A stretch of 64,000 nt of DNA from Acorus gramineus (lineage: Eukaryota > Streptophyta > Magnoliopsida > Acorales > Acoraceae). The translations under genes and the position numbers were made by a program. The notes under the pieces are model-generated. The model ran no database searches, was not told the DNA's origin, and saw nothing but the letters and a program-made list of their open reading frames with translations. The stretch's first letter is position 1. Each line of letters opens with the position of its first letter. The stretch is from NCBI GenBank assembly GCA_030737835.1, contig CM060850.1, positions 12,017,571 through 12,081,570 on the forward strand, read 5' to 3'. Positions 11,348 through 23,118 of the stretch are shown here, piece after piece.

Positions 11348-12084
11348 AATATATGCTAGCATACCTAATGAAATACATTCTTTCATAAGAAGTGATTCAT
11401 ATTCATACAAATTAATGCATATATTTTTACTTTATTTTGTAATAGAATATTTATTGAGAAGACAATTTCATACACCGCCATATTGAATATATCAACATTC
11501 AAAAAACACGTGAATTATTCTCTCAAGTCCCATATATACGCCTAAAAATTCATTTTATTGCTCCACATACCTCTTTTTCATGAATTATTTTTGTTGGGAC
11601 TCTTTGACCTCCTTGAATGTTCCATAACTCAAAATTTTGCTTCATTTTTACGGTATGAAAAAAAAACTAATCTCGTATAATAGAAAAGTGGTGCGGAACA
11701 TTATTATGTTTCAAATTGTTACTGCAGAGAACTTATTTATGATTCAATAATTTTTCTAATTTCATAGTACATGTCAAGAAACTACAACTACATTTTTCAT
11801 ATCACAAAATAATAATTCGCCTTTGTACATATTAAGGATGCGTTTGGAAAATGGAAACACAGCGTGATTCTCAAAAATTATGACATTTGTTATTGAAAAT
11901 TGATTCCAAGAAAAATACTTTTCTTTTTTTTTAAAAGTTAGTTTGAAATAACATTTATAACTAAAACCTATATCAAATTCTTCAATTAATCAATCACAGC
12001 TGGGATGTTTGAGAACACATCTGCAGTTTTTAGCTTCCCACAAAAGTAGAATTGTCCAAACCCTGTTTACAAAATGACAATGTT
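11348..12084. other. intergenic DNA, no gene seen
   Basis: AT-rich, and stop codons interrupt every frame. It continues the low-complexity repeat interrupted by the foldback element at 10593-11337. Confidence 0.45.
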
Positions 12085-12297
12085 GGTGCAATGATATAAA
12101 TCATATGTACAAATGGGTTAGTGGTAGGTCATGGGTGAAAATCCCTGTCAACCGCTTGATATGCCACATAGGTGGGCACACCACTACTAAATGATACCTA
12201 CAACACAGTAACACATCATGAAATTTGAGTCGCAAGCATCAGTGCACCACCATATACTGTGTCTTTCTATGTAGCACACCATGCAATAGGTCACGGG

Positions 12298-12707
12298 TAG
12301 GGCTGTAACTCGGGCGATTTGGATTTGGGTTGATTACTCAACCCTAATCAACCCGACCCAATTCGATTTTCAACTCGAATTGGACTAACCCGAACCTAAC
12401 TCGTAATTAAATAAACCAACTCGACCCAACCCGATTTTTTAATATGATGTGCAAATTAAATAAACCAACCCGACTCAACCTGTAAGATTAGTTAGATTTA
12501 TCTAAAATTTAAACTGTCCAGATTAGAAGCTACAGAATGAACGTCCATGATCTTTTTTTTTTTTAACTATTAATTTACAGGTTTGGGTTGGATCAGGTTG
12601 TAAGTGAGGCCAACCAAAACCGAACCCGAATTAACCAACCCAACCCATATAAAAATCGGGTTCAACCTAACAGGTTTGGGTTCAACCTGGCCCAAGTTGC
12701 AGCCCTA
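12298..12707. mobile_element. hAT-like MITE with 8-bp target duplication
   Basis: The ends TAGGGCTGTAACTCGGGC and GCCCAAGTTGCAGCCCTA are inverted copies. The flanks are GTCACGGG (12290-12297) and GTCACGAG (12708-12715). The interior is rich in CAACCCGACC/GGGTTGG motifs. The empty site is visible in unit B (GGTCACAAGGGG, about 13338). TAGGG termini and an 8-bp duplication are typical of hAT. Confidence 0.88.
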
Positions 12708-13016
12708 GTCACGAGGGTATTTTCCTTGTGCAAGACCTAGGTACGAATACCAATACACTCTCTATGGTTATATGATCATCCTCATAAATATCGGGATTCT
12801 CACTAGCCTAAACAATCAAAACCTAATAAATTACAAGATTCAGTTTAAATATCAGTATCTTCCACAAGTACTCATCCTAATTAGAAAATGGCAATGACAA
12901 TGGTGGTTGTGGGATGATATATATCATATGTACGAATGGGTTGGTGACAGGTCACAGGGGAAACTCCATGTCAACCGCTTGATGTGTCACATAAGCGGGC
13001 ACACTATCACTAATTA

Positions 13017-13246
13017 GGGTGCGTTTGGTTGCGCGATTGCACAGTATTTGTGATTGCAGGAAGCTACGTTTGCAATCGTGCAACCAAACAGTTTCACTGT
13101 CGCAGCTTCCTGTACACAGATTTCAGGCAAATAGTACCCAAAAGCTGCGATTTCAAAGAACTGAGAAACTCAGATTCCTGCAAAATCAGTTTTAAAACCC
13201 AGATTTCTGCAGAATCAATTTTACAATCACGCAACCAAACGCACCC
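13017..13246. mobile_element. PIF/Harbinger (Tourist)-like MITE
   Basis: The ends GGGTGCGTTTGGTTGCG and CGCAACCAAACGCACCC are near-perfect inverted copies. The flanks are TTA on the left and TAA on the right. Comparison with the empty site in unit A (CTACTAAATGATACC) suggests a TAA target, although the exact duplication is ambiguous. It is related to the copy at 2863-3030. Confidence 0.8.
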
Positions 13247-13628
13247 TAAGTGATGCCTACAACACAGTTACAAACCATGAAATTTGAATCGAAGGGACCA
13301 CTATGTAGTAGTGCGTCCATCTACATGACACACCACACAGGTCACAAGGGGTTTTTTTCCTTGTGCATGCATAGAAAATCTCATCCCCGGACGAATATCT
13401 ATACACTATGGTTATATGATCAACCTAATAAATATCAGGATTCTCAGTAGCATAAACAATCAAAACCTAATAAATAGCAAGATCTTGTTTAAATATCAGT
13501 ATCCTCAGCCTAATTAGAAAAACTAATAGTTATCAAGATCTTGTTTAGTCCTTCTAGAGGCCTGCATATGCCAAGTTTATAAATACAGTATCCTTGCTTA
13601 AGTGCATTTATATGATCCTCTTTGAAGC

Positions 13629-13636
13629 TATATATA
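13629..13636 (+). promoter_or_regulatory. TATA box of defensin-like gene 2
   Basis: TATATATA lies 60 bases upstream of the ATG at 13689, within GAAGCTATATATAGCC. It is homologous to the TATA region of gene 1. Confidence 0.7.
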
Positions 13637-13688
13637 GCCCCTTCTTTCACACTAGTCACCAGTAACATCAATTTGTGGTTCCTCAACA

Positions 13689-14951
13689 ATGAAGAAGTCC
13701 CTTGTTTTTCCACTTCTGGTGCTGCTTCTGCTCTCGATTTCCATAAGTATGATACACTCATCATTCACGCAGTTCAAACTCTGTATATGAAATCTTAAGC
13801 CCCCATCTGGGGTGTGACATAGCCCTATCTAGGATAGCTTAGCATTATGGGATAGAGAGCTACTGGGGCAATTCTGTTTGGCTGCATTATTCATATTATG
13901 TCATCATTATTTTTGTCTTTAGTGTTTTTTTTTCACAAGGCATGGATAGGCTATTCTAACCACCCCCCCCCCCCCCCCTTTTTTTTTTTTTTTTTTGATA
14001 TCGGAGGGCCTCCCCGTGGCTGACCTTATAGCCAAGCCGAGAAAACCACCTTTGTCTGTTTGCCCCTAATCCCACAGAAAAGTCTTTTGAATTTCGCCTA
14101 ACAAACAGGAGGTATGACACAGCGCCAAGACTCGAACCCAAGACCTACCCTTAACACAGATTCTTTCTTTAACTATCTGAGTTTATTCTTCCTAACTCAC
14201 CATGTGCTTTTTTACTATTCTCACCCTGTTTGACCCTTATTTCACATCCCAAACATGGCTACTAGATTACTATTAAAAAAGAAATAAAAGGTATGCATTT
14301 AATTTATTTGAATATATATTTCATTCTTTGTGAAAGTATCTAAAATACATATTAGAAAAAAAAAATCATAACATGTTCAGGATGCAAAAGAGAGTATGAA
14401 TTGACTTATTAGTGTAGCACTTTGCTTTTTACCTAGAACTGTTACTTGATTCATTAACAACATGGGTTTTTTTATTTTTAAGTCCCCATAAATTATATGA
14501 TTTAGTAATCGATCCCTCACTTCTTCATATTTTGGTTTTAATCCCCAGATTTAAAGGATATGTTCTTTTTTAGTCCAAAAGGAAAACCAAATAATTTAGG
14601 GATGTGTCCCTCCCAAGTCCCAAGGACTAAAAAGGAACATATCCTTCAAATCTGGAGACTAAAACCAAAATATGAAGAAGCAATGGATCGATCACTAAAT
14701 CCTATAGTTTATGGGGACTTAAAAATAAAAAACCCTAACAACATTCATATTTCAAATATATGATTGTTATATTCTTGCATGTGTGGACAGACAGTGCAGA
14801 AGCGGGGGAATGCAATCAATATATTCCGATAAAGGAGGAGTGCAATCCTTTTTTATGCTTTCACCTATGCTACAATAAGTATGGATCCCAGCTGTATAAA
14901 CCATATTGCACAGTGCAACAGAGCTCTTGCACTTGCGTGGTCAACTGCTGA
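13689..14951 (+). CDS. defensin-like secreted cysteine-rich peptide 2
   Basis: Two exons, 13689-13746 and 14791-14951, give 72 residues, with exactly the same exon lengths (58 and 161 bases) and phase-1 intron as the paralogue at 8124-8939. Exon 1 is a signal peptide (MKKSLVFPLLVLLLLSISI). The eight cysteines keep identical spacing (9, 4, 3, 12, 6, 1, 3). Loop residues have changed (for example TED to KEE, and RCYDKF to LCYNKY), mostly charge changes outside the cysteine frame. The intron has grown to 1044 bases by insertion of a SINE and a Mutator-like MITE. Its role is that of the family: a secreted antimicrobial or signalling peptide. The target is unknown. Confidence 0.88.
13963..14165 (-). 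mobile_element. SINE (tRNA-derived) in intron of defensin-like gene 2
   Basis: Read on the minus strand, this has a B-box-like GGGTTCGAGTCTTGGCG, the body (TAAGGTCAGCCACGGGGAGG) and an A-tail. The tail appears on the plus strand as a T run at 13979-13996, beside about 17 C residues. It is the same family as 33100-33310 and 44418-44627. The A-box end is diverged. Confidence 0.8.
14464..14735. mobile_element. Mutator-like MITE, copy B, in intron of defensin-like gene 2
   Basis: This 272-bp element has long inverted ends (GGGTTTTTTTATTTTTAAGT and its complement). A perfect 9-bp duplication, TAACAACAT, lies at 14455-14463 and 14736-14744. It can fold almost end to end. It is related to copy A at 1638-1915. 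Confidence 0.92.
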
Positions 14952-15134
14952 GCTCAGCTTCAGTGTCCAGTCTGCCTTTTGTGATTCTGAATAGTCTCAT
15001 GTATTCAGGTGCAGCAAAATAATATTAGCAATAATAATGGATGATTTGTAAGTTTTTTTACACTGCATGATTTCGCATTATTTGATGCAGGTTTAGTATA
15101 TGTTTAGCAGGAAAGCAAAAAAAAATATATGTAG

Positions 15135-18100
15135 TCATATGTAATCTTGACTGTGGATTTTAGCTGGAATGTATACCTCCGACAAGAATGAAATCGACGA
15201 TGCAGACAATGCTTCAAGCTCGAATTTCACCCCTCTCTGCAACATGTTTTCCAGTTCCAACCTACAGACACAAAGATTGCTGGTTATCACCACTGTTTAA
15301 TGTGAGATTTCTAATGTGACAATCAGCTAGAAATGATTAACCACATCGAATAGGTCAATTGCATATACAATCAACCATGTAAACCGGGTAATCTGTATCT
15401 CCTAGAATTAACACTGTATAGAACTCCCTACAAATGTCACATTCACAGCTTGAATTCGTGGATGATGCTAGAGATACCAATAATGTCCCAAGAACATCAT
15501 TGCATGTAAGGCATTCTCTGGCAGCCATAGATGTAAGCTCACTTTTATTTCTCACAATGTATTAAATCATCTCAGATATTTTGTTCTTTAGGGCATTACA
15601 TAAATTTATTATCAAAATACAAATTGTGCAAAAGTGTTTGTCGGGTACTTAATCGATAAACATGTTCATGTCATTGTTAGTTAACAAGGACATGAAAGGT
15701 AAACTTCTAAAATGTTTGAAAGAATAATACCTCCACCTTGGTACCTCTCGGTGTAAGTAGCATCTCAGTAACATGGCTTCAGCTTTTTTCTTATCTGGTA
15801 CAAGATTTGTGATTAATTTTAATAGCTTTCTAAAGTTTGAATTACTGGAAAAGACAACATGATACAAACAATAGAGAGACTGGTAAAATCAAAGCCTTGT
15901 TTGACCTTCAGGTTTTAGAGGAAGAAGACACTGAGCTGAAAGGCAGTATTTCTCAGAATCTGAAGGGAAAGCTCCAATCCAGCGTATTTCAGGCACGCGC
16001 AGAAACTTTGTATCATATGCCATTTGCTTCAGAAAAAGTAAAAATGCTGTGTCAAAAATATACTGGTCCAAACTACTTATTGCAGGCCTACATCTTCAAA
16101 CATCCTATTATCATAGCTTATGAGCTTGAAACAATAACCCAACATCCTAGTTTTGAGGTTACAATTGATTAAAACATTAAATGTAATGAAATCGTGGCAG
16201 GATGACTAATGGAACTGACATGGTTAGTTTTTCAGCTTGGGCTACGTGTGCTATTATTCAAAGCCAAAGATATTTTCTGAACTTGTAACTAACTCCCAGC
16301 GATGCTTATGATATAAAAGGTTTTTTTTTTCTTCTTTTGCTGGTGCAAAGAGGTTTCTAGAACATTTTTGATATTTCAATTAGGATGCATGAAAGGTTGT
16401 TTGCATAGTAAGTAACATATGCAGCAATTTTAAATATTAAAGAATGGATCTATAGATGAAATCTTACCATGGTACCAAATCTATATGTCATCAGGATATC
16501 CAATCCATATGGATCACAATCCACCAAGCAATAGGCAGGCAGATGCAGTTTATCAGTGAGAAGCCGCAAAAACCTGGTATAAGATGCATGTTTCTTTTTT
16601 TAAATTATAAAAGACTGCACAGAAGTAATCATAAATTGTGCACCTATAGTATGAAAGGAGTGATTCGACAAGTTTAAATTGATTCAGAAAAAAGTACTTA
16701 ATATGGACACACCTTCTGGTGGAAACATCAGGGTACCCTCTTCCCTAGAGTCAATTGATACACATACCAAATACCATTAATGATTGTTTTTTTTCTCTAG
16801 TTTGAATATAAAGTTTAATGCCTACTCACTGTTATGACTATGCAATGATTGGTTTCGCAGAACTTATCATTCGCTAAACGTTGAAAAACTGCATTAAAAT
16901 TTGCGCAAAGCAAAAATTAGAGCAGATGCCACCTTAGGTAATGAAATGTACATCTTCAAGAAAACTGAAATAGAGATTTACCTGTTTCCTTCTCTACAAC
17001 AAGTATATAATGGGCAACACTCACGATATCTGTATGCAAAATCAAGAAACTTCTCAAATTATATATGCGGAATGCAATCCACATATCTTCAAGGCTTAGG
17101 TTTATAGAGAATTGATTTTCTCATATGACGACACATGTCCATGCGCACGCATAATGCAAATAAGTACACATAAGAGTTGATGAACAGGGCACATGTATTG
17201 TTATGAATTAGGCTGTACCATCCATGGATTGCATACTTCAGTTAAACAATGTGTATGTATTTCAGTATTTACAATATGGATTCAACTCTCTCTGGTTGAA
17301 TAAATTTTGTCAGGCAAGGATTGCTATTCAAGCAACCCAGTTAAGGGAACGAGATCACCTGATATGGTACATACTTGTTTTACATAATAGTTGATGAGGC
17401 ATCTTGACTTTTTGGAATCATTCATCTAGCAACAGGTGGGATGAAGAGCAAATAAAAGAACTACAGCGATTAAAATCAACAATTAAAGAATTCAATTATG
17501 CATCCATAAATACCATGCAAGTCTATCATTGTTGGGTGTGACCTTGAGCAATAAGCATAACCTGTAATCTTAGAATCCATTAATTTAATTATTCCGTGTT
17601 TTTGTAATTTTCAATTTTTTTTCCTGGTCTATGGCATAATAGTTTTCTGATCACAAGTAATACCCATCCAATTTTCTCATTACTTTTAGAAGAAGCAACT
17701 GACAACATAATATCCATATCTTTAATTGTCTGCGGATTTTTGATAATCAGATCAACTTTTGTTTGAGAGACTTTGCATGATGTTTCTGAGTATTCAGGAT
17801 GACATGATTAATTTTTTTCATATCCCTTATATAGTTTCTGTATAGTATCAGGCTATCAGCAGTGCTCGTAAAAGTATAACTCAGATATACAAACCTTCAC
17901 AACTTCAGAAACTCATAGCCAAACTATTTGATGAGAGTTAATTTACCAACAAATTCAGAATTAAACATCCATTTGTAATGTATTTGATGTTGCCTTGCAT
18001 TTCTTGTTTGAAATTTCCATATAAAGCTTCAAACAGAAGAAAAGGTTTGTAGAGATTAAACAATAATTAGATAATCTAGACCTCTGCTATTTACCTTCAA

Positions 18101-21100
18101 CCAATTCAACTTGTACAGGAATAGGATATGCCTGCAAAAAGAATCCCTATAACTTCTTCTCATCAAATTCAGATATTTCAAATGAAAGCCATCATGCATT
18201 CTTACAGTGTTGAGGTTCCTTATGCAGTCATATTTCCTGTCAATTTCCAAGAATCTTAACCATCCCATCACCAAGCTGGAAAAACAAATGACTGATGAGA
18301 GACATTTTTGACGGACAAAATTAAAAGAAAAAATAACATAGGTGCCCAAGAAATGTATAGGTATTTAATTGTATAAAGACTCTTTAAGGAAGAAAAAAAA
18401 AATGTGAGAAGAAATACTCATAGGATGGCTATATTATGTAGATGCACAAGTGTGACTGAATCACTTTGTGGGCCCAGCACAATGTAGAGATGATAATCAA
18501 CCCTGACTGAGCCTATTCAAGTTGACTGAAAAGCATGTAGGTTCTTATTTTAATCTTGATATTTTAAAAAATATAGTTTGTAGATGTAAGCATGGCAATG
18601 AATGTTGACTGCGTCTGTGTTTGTGTACAATAAATTAGCTCCCACACCTACCTCTGTTTTGAGGGGCAAACACTAATTTATATATTTGTGCACAAGTGTT
18701 GGAAGGCCTGCTCCAGAGCCAACATCCAAAGCCAGTCATGATCTCCCTATTTTTATGCTTATGCTACTAAACTATTACAATGATGCTGACTGGTGAGTAG
18801 TGATAGTTTTTGTCGTTCTTTTATTTTATTTTATTTTATTTTTTTAGTTTCACAAAATGGAGAAAAAATTACTGTCAACATCAAGTTGTTTTCAGAAATC
18901 ATATGCGTGTAAAAAATTGGATAAAAAAAAGACAAGATTGTAGATATCAAACAGTAACGGTTTTCTGATTTCCTGAGTCCAAGATACCAGTTCTCACCCT
19001 TTTCCTGCAGATACCTGCAGAAAGAAAAATATATAATGCTGAAAATAACTCTTTTACTTTTTGACAATCACTAGGCATATTGTAGGTGAATACATATAAA
19101 TTATATTGAAATTTAATTAATATTTGGTCTTCGAGTTTCCTTTTATTAAATCACTTAAACCACTGAGTCCTGAGAGAAAACAAAAAAAAACATCATCATT
19201 TATCATGTGTTTCTGTCAGTCCTGATAGATTTCAGATGGTCTAAGCCAATTTACTTCAAATGTCAAATTAAATATTTTTCTTTATTGAAATGTCAAAATG
19301 AAACTTTCCTGCGATTGATTCCACGATAAATATTTATGATACTTTTTTATCTGATGATAACAGCTTTTAGGGGAATGGAGGCATTAATTTTCACTTGTTT
19401 GGCATATATCCTTTGATTTAACAGTTGACAAAGGATACGGGTTATGTGAGCAGCACTTGCAACAAAGAATTACTTCTACTGATCATGATTAGGTGCCTGA
19501 ATCTGCATTGGAGAATTGTCGCATGCTAGAGTGAAATTTTACCTCTAAATGCATAAAATATTATTCCTTTATGCCCTGATTTCCTAATGCACAGAGTTAC
19601 TGAGGCAACAATACCCAATTGGCTAATTTTCCTGCACAATCTTGACAGGAGAATTATTACCTTTGGTTTCAAAGGCCATAATACAGACAAGGCATAGAAA
19701 TGCTGCATGATCGCATCCCTAATGATGGAACATGCGTTAATCAATAAACCATTAGAAGGATGATGCTGAATCATAATTCCACGTTTGGTCCTCTATTCCA
19801 CCAAAAAGAATCCATCGTACTCGCTCATGCAAGCAGAGCACCAAAATGATTGCCATGGTAGTCTAACTCCATATAATGAATAGAACTCTACATCTAATTT
19901 TTTTTAAGGAAAAAAAAATAATATTATGAAGCAAAGACTTGGTGTCTACTTTTTCAAAGAAACAAATATGACAAGGTAGTCAATCATGTATCCACATCTG
20001 AGAAAGACTATGCTCAATCATCTCAACTCACCACATTTAAATTGTGCCGACTGCACTGCAGAAGAATGCATATGTCATTGATAGCCCGATCCACAACTGC
20101 TTGCTCTGCAATGCAGTGAATATACCAGATCAATACCATGTCCATGAATTCTTCAAGGATAAAAAAATTTATGCAACATTTATCCTCAATTTCTTGAGAA
20201 GCATTTCCATAATAGACATCTTTACGTAACTAGATACAACTTAGCACATAACCTCACATATTGATGTAACGGCTATGCTTATTTTGGTGGTGACATAGAG
20301 AGTCAAAATGGATGGAAAACAACTGCACTTATTGGGGGGATATTCAAATTTTATTACTTAAAAATTCTTGTCTTTTGCAATATCAAAACCATTTTAAAAG
20401 ACGCAACAGAAAAAGAAACTGATGCAACAAGGAAATATTAAATAGAAAATAGCAAAAAGTTGGCCAACAATAAACAAGCATTATCGCTTACAAAATGCAG
20501 AGGACCCTACAGAAGCAGGGAAAATACACAGTGAAACAGCATGTAGATCTTAGAAATTGCATTACTTGATCAGAATGTTGAAACATTATTCCACCAAAAG
20601 AACATATTTACATATTTTAAATCACACATCATTATTAACATCTTTAATGCCATCCACGAATTCCACAAATCAGGATTTATTCTGATTTTTGATATTTGGC
20701 AGGATGGAAAATTCTTGAATAACTATCTATCTTGAAACCACATAAATGATGGACAACTATTCCAAAGGAGAGGCAGAATAGATTTATTCATATATTACTT
20801 CGCATTAAATGTCAACCTTTAGCTACAGATAAAAGTTTTTTTTTTATTTATTAGACGTCAAAGAACACAAATTCCAACCAAAAAAATAGTAGAATACTGA
20901 AAATTTGAATTATTATTCTATAACACAAATGTCAACCAAACGCATCTATTCCTTTGATCATAGTAACACCAATTCTTTAATGCCTCGTGCATTCTCACAC
21001 TCAAACCCATTGGTTCAATTATGAACTTACAACACCAACGATTGTCAATTGCACTTCAATCACAACTAAAAGATGTAACTATGGAAAGCTTCCTAAATCT

Positions 21101-21999
21101 CTCTCCTTCAATCAATTGCGACGTAATTTTTAAAAGAATTGATGTTCACAAAACATGTTTTCAGGGGAGTGAATGTTTTAATTAATAAATGGCAAATCAA
21201 CCCTTCTAAAAACTAACTCTTCTCTCTGCAATCCTCTCTCCTGTTCGGACATTATTTCATAATAGAAAAGACCATATTTCATGATATCATCTCAAAAACC
21301 CCTCTAAAAACTAATATTTACTTTAAAATCCTATTAGACTATGTTTTTGAAAATCAATATGATCAAATACACATATTACAACAAATTAATAATGTCAAAC
21401 ACACATAACATCAATTCAAATAAAAAAAAAAATCACATCAAATCCAATATAGAGCCTTAAAAACCTCTAAAAACAGATGGATTCATATAGTAAATGTCCC
21501 TCTTAGACCCATGCCTGTTCTCCTGCAGCAGTCCCTGAACTATCAACAACACTCTCAACATCACATCTAAAACAAAACAAACCAAAACAACAAATATCAG
21601 GTCCTTCAACTAAAATTATAGCCTCTTGAGGGTCTCAAACGAAAAAAACCCAACCCACCAAGTCTCCGAACATGTCCCTCCCTCTCCATGGAGATCACGT
21701 CCCCTCCGATCGCCGATTCGTAGCCGCAACGACTGCACCATAAATAAAGAAAAGAAATCGAACCGCATTTCGAGATCACGCGTCGGAGATCTCGCACGAA
21801 TTCCGAGGCGAGAGAGAGGGGGGGGGAGCGGGTTGTGTTACCAGGTCCCGGAGGGGTCGGCGCAGTGGTTCCTGTACCGGTCCAGGTAGATCGACGGGAG
21901 CCGTTGATCGGAGATGTCAAGGACAATCGATCGGACGACGTTCCGGATCCGATCGAGTAGATCGTACGGTCCTGGCGGTTCTGGTCGTTTTCCCGCCAT
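15135..21999 (-). CDS. SPO11-1: meiotic double-strand-break enzyme SPO11-1
   Basis: Fourteen exons on the minus strand: 21999-21842, 21732-21659, 21566-21465, 20105-20032, 19014-18998, 18275-18206, 18131-18095, 17029-16982, 16888-16830, 16744-16713, 16573-16468, 16026-15906, 15794-15731, 15261-15135. All introns are GT-AG and every phase joins. The total of 1089 bases encodes 362 residues, the same length as Arabidopsis SPO11-1. The 5Y-CAP (winged-helix) domain has KRDIYYMNPSVF with the catalytic tyrosine at 103. The Toprim domain has VVEKET (metal-binding Glu about 190) and VDCDPYG (Asp 242 and 244). Other blocks are LVMGWLRF, IGAFPSDSEKY and AMLLRCYLHREVPRW. The protein is the topoisomerase VI A-like subunit that cuts DNA in meiosis, with SPO11-2 and MTOPVIB as known partners. 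Exon 5 is only 17 bases. All key residues are intact, so the gene is probably functional. Confidence 0.96.
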
Positions 22000-22274
22000 T
22001 TTCCCCTACTTCTCTCTCCCTCTGTTTCCGGGCGAGTGCGCTCTTTTGTCTAATGGAATGAGAAACCGATCTGGGTCGGTGATTCAATGGAATTTTTGGA
22101 TTAGACGGCTCAGATCGACCGTACCTGATTTTTTTTTAAAATCCAGTTCTTAATTTGGGAAGTTATTTTTCTCATGCTCGTTTAACATATTTATGTGAAA
22201 AATGCTCTATCCATTCATTTCTTCGGTCTCTTTTCTTAATTGATTTTTAAAAAAATAATACACCTTATATAGTG
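22000..22274. promoter_or_regulatory. SPO11-1 upstream region
   Basis: A short non-coding stretch between the SPO11-1 ATG and an LTR-like element. It holds the probable minus-strand core promoter, but no clear TATA box is placed with confidence. Confidence 0.4.
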
Positions 22275-23118
22275 TGTGAAGGGATATTTTTCTCCTTCAG
22301 TTAAAACAATCGATCGTTAGAGCCTTCTTCTTGAATCTGCATCTAGTTGGATGTGAATCCTGCACTCAAAAATGAATCAGGATGACACCGGTGTGGTGCC
22401 TATTAAAGGACCTCCAAAGAGATGTAATAGTAAGAGAATTCAAAAGAAAATCTCACTAATTTGGTGGCTTGTGTGTCAATGAAAAGTTAGATATCTTAAT
22501 TCGTTCATCTCCTCCCTTTTTATAGGGTCCCATGGCCTAGATAGTTGGATAGCTATTGTCACTATCTTCCCAACCGTTGTAATGACTTTTCTTAATGATT
22601 GCTTAGTGGGCGGTTTTGGTGGTAACCGCCTCGCTTTACTGCAACGTGATGTGCTCTTAATTACCTACGTTTTATGAGTAATGGGCCTTAATCACCTGTC
22701 TGACAGTTACATGCGTTATGGATGTCTGACCGTTTCTTCGGTTCTCCTCGTGATCTTTGGCCTAATCGTTTGTCTGACGTATACATAATCATTTATCCAT
22801 GGGGTTTAAGACCGTCCGACTAGACCTTCAATCTGGTCGTGTCTTATCTACTCGAGACGACATTTGTTCGTGAGGTGTAAAGCCGTCCGATCATATCCTT
22901 AATCTGGTCGTGCCTTATCTATCCAGGATAACATTCACCGCAAGGTTTAAAACCGCCTGACCAAATCTTTAATCTGGTCGTGTCTCACCTACTCGAGAGT
23001 GTCCATGTTGTGTTCCGAGTTTAGATTCGGACTTTCAAATATCGGATATGATGGCCCGCACCCGTCTAAGCTTTGACACGTGTCATCTTTTAATATGATG
23101 CAGATTTTCCCCTCCACA
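22275..23118 (-). mobile_element. probable solo LTR of a retrotransposon
   Basis: On the minus strand the block starts TGTGGAGGGGAAAATC and ends near CCCTTCACA, the TG...CA form of an LTR. It has a TATAAAAAGGGAGGAG promoter-like site (plus 22515-22530) in mid-element. No second copy and no retroviral-type coding sequence are present. A clean 5-bp duplication is not seen (GTGTG against GTGAG at best). The body contains three ~70-bp tandem repeats. Confidence 0.5.
22804..23012. repeat. three ~70-bp tandem repeats
   Basis: Each copy contains ACCGTCCGAC- or GCCGTCCGATC-like sequence followed by AATCTGGTCGTG and CTTATCTA. The starts are near 22811, 22882 and 22952, inside the LTR-like element. 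Confidence 0.8.

Larger units (their letters stand above)
12085..13530. repeat. tandem duplication upstream of defensin-like gene 2
   Basis: Unit A (about 12085-12880) and unit B (about 12895-13530) are direct copies. Shared blocks include GTCAACCGCTTGAT, CCTACAACACAGT, TTCCTTGTGCA and CAATCAAAACCTAATAAAT. Unit A is interrupted by a hAT-like MITE and unit B by a PIF-like MITE. Each unit shows the empty site of the other's insertion. Confidence 0.85.

Noticed and set aside
20106-20230. Minus frame DVYYGNASQ as the SPO11-1 catalytic exon
   Set aside because: A better exon (21566-21465) with RDIYYMNPSVF, correct splice sites and phase was found upstream, so this one is chance similarity.
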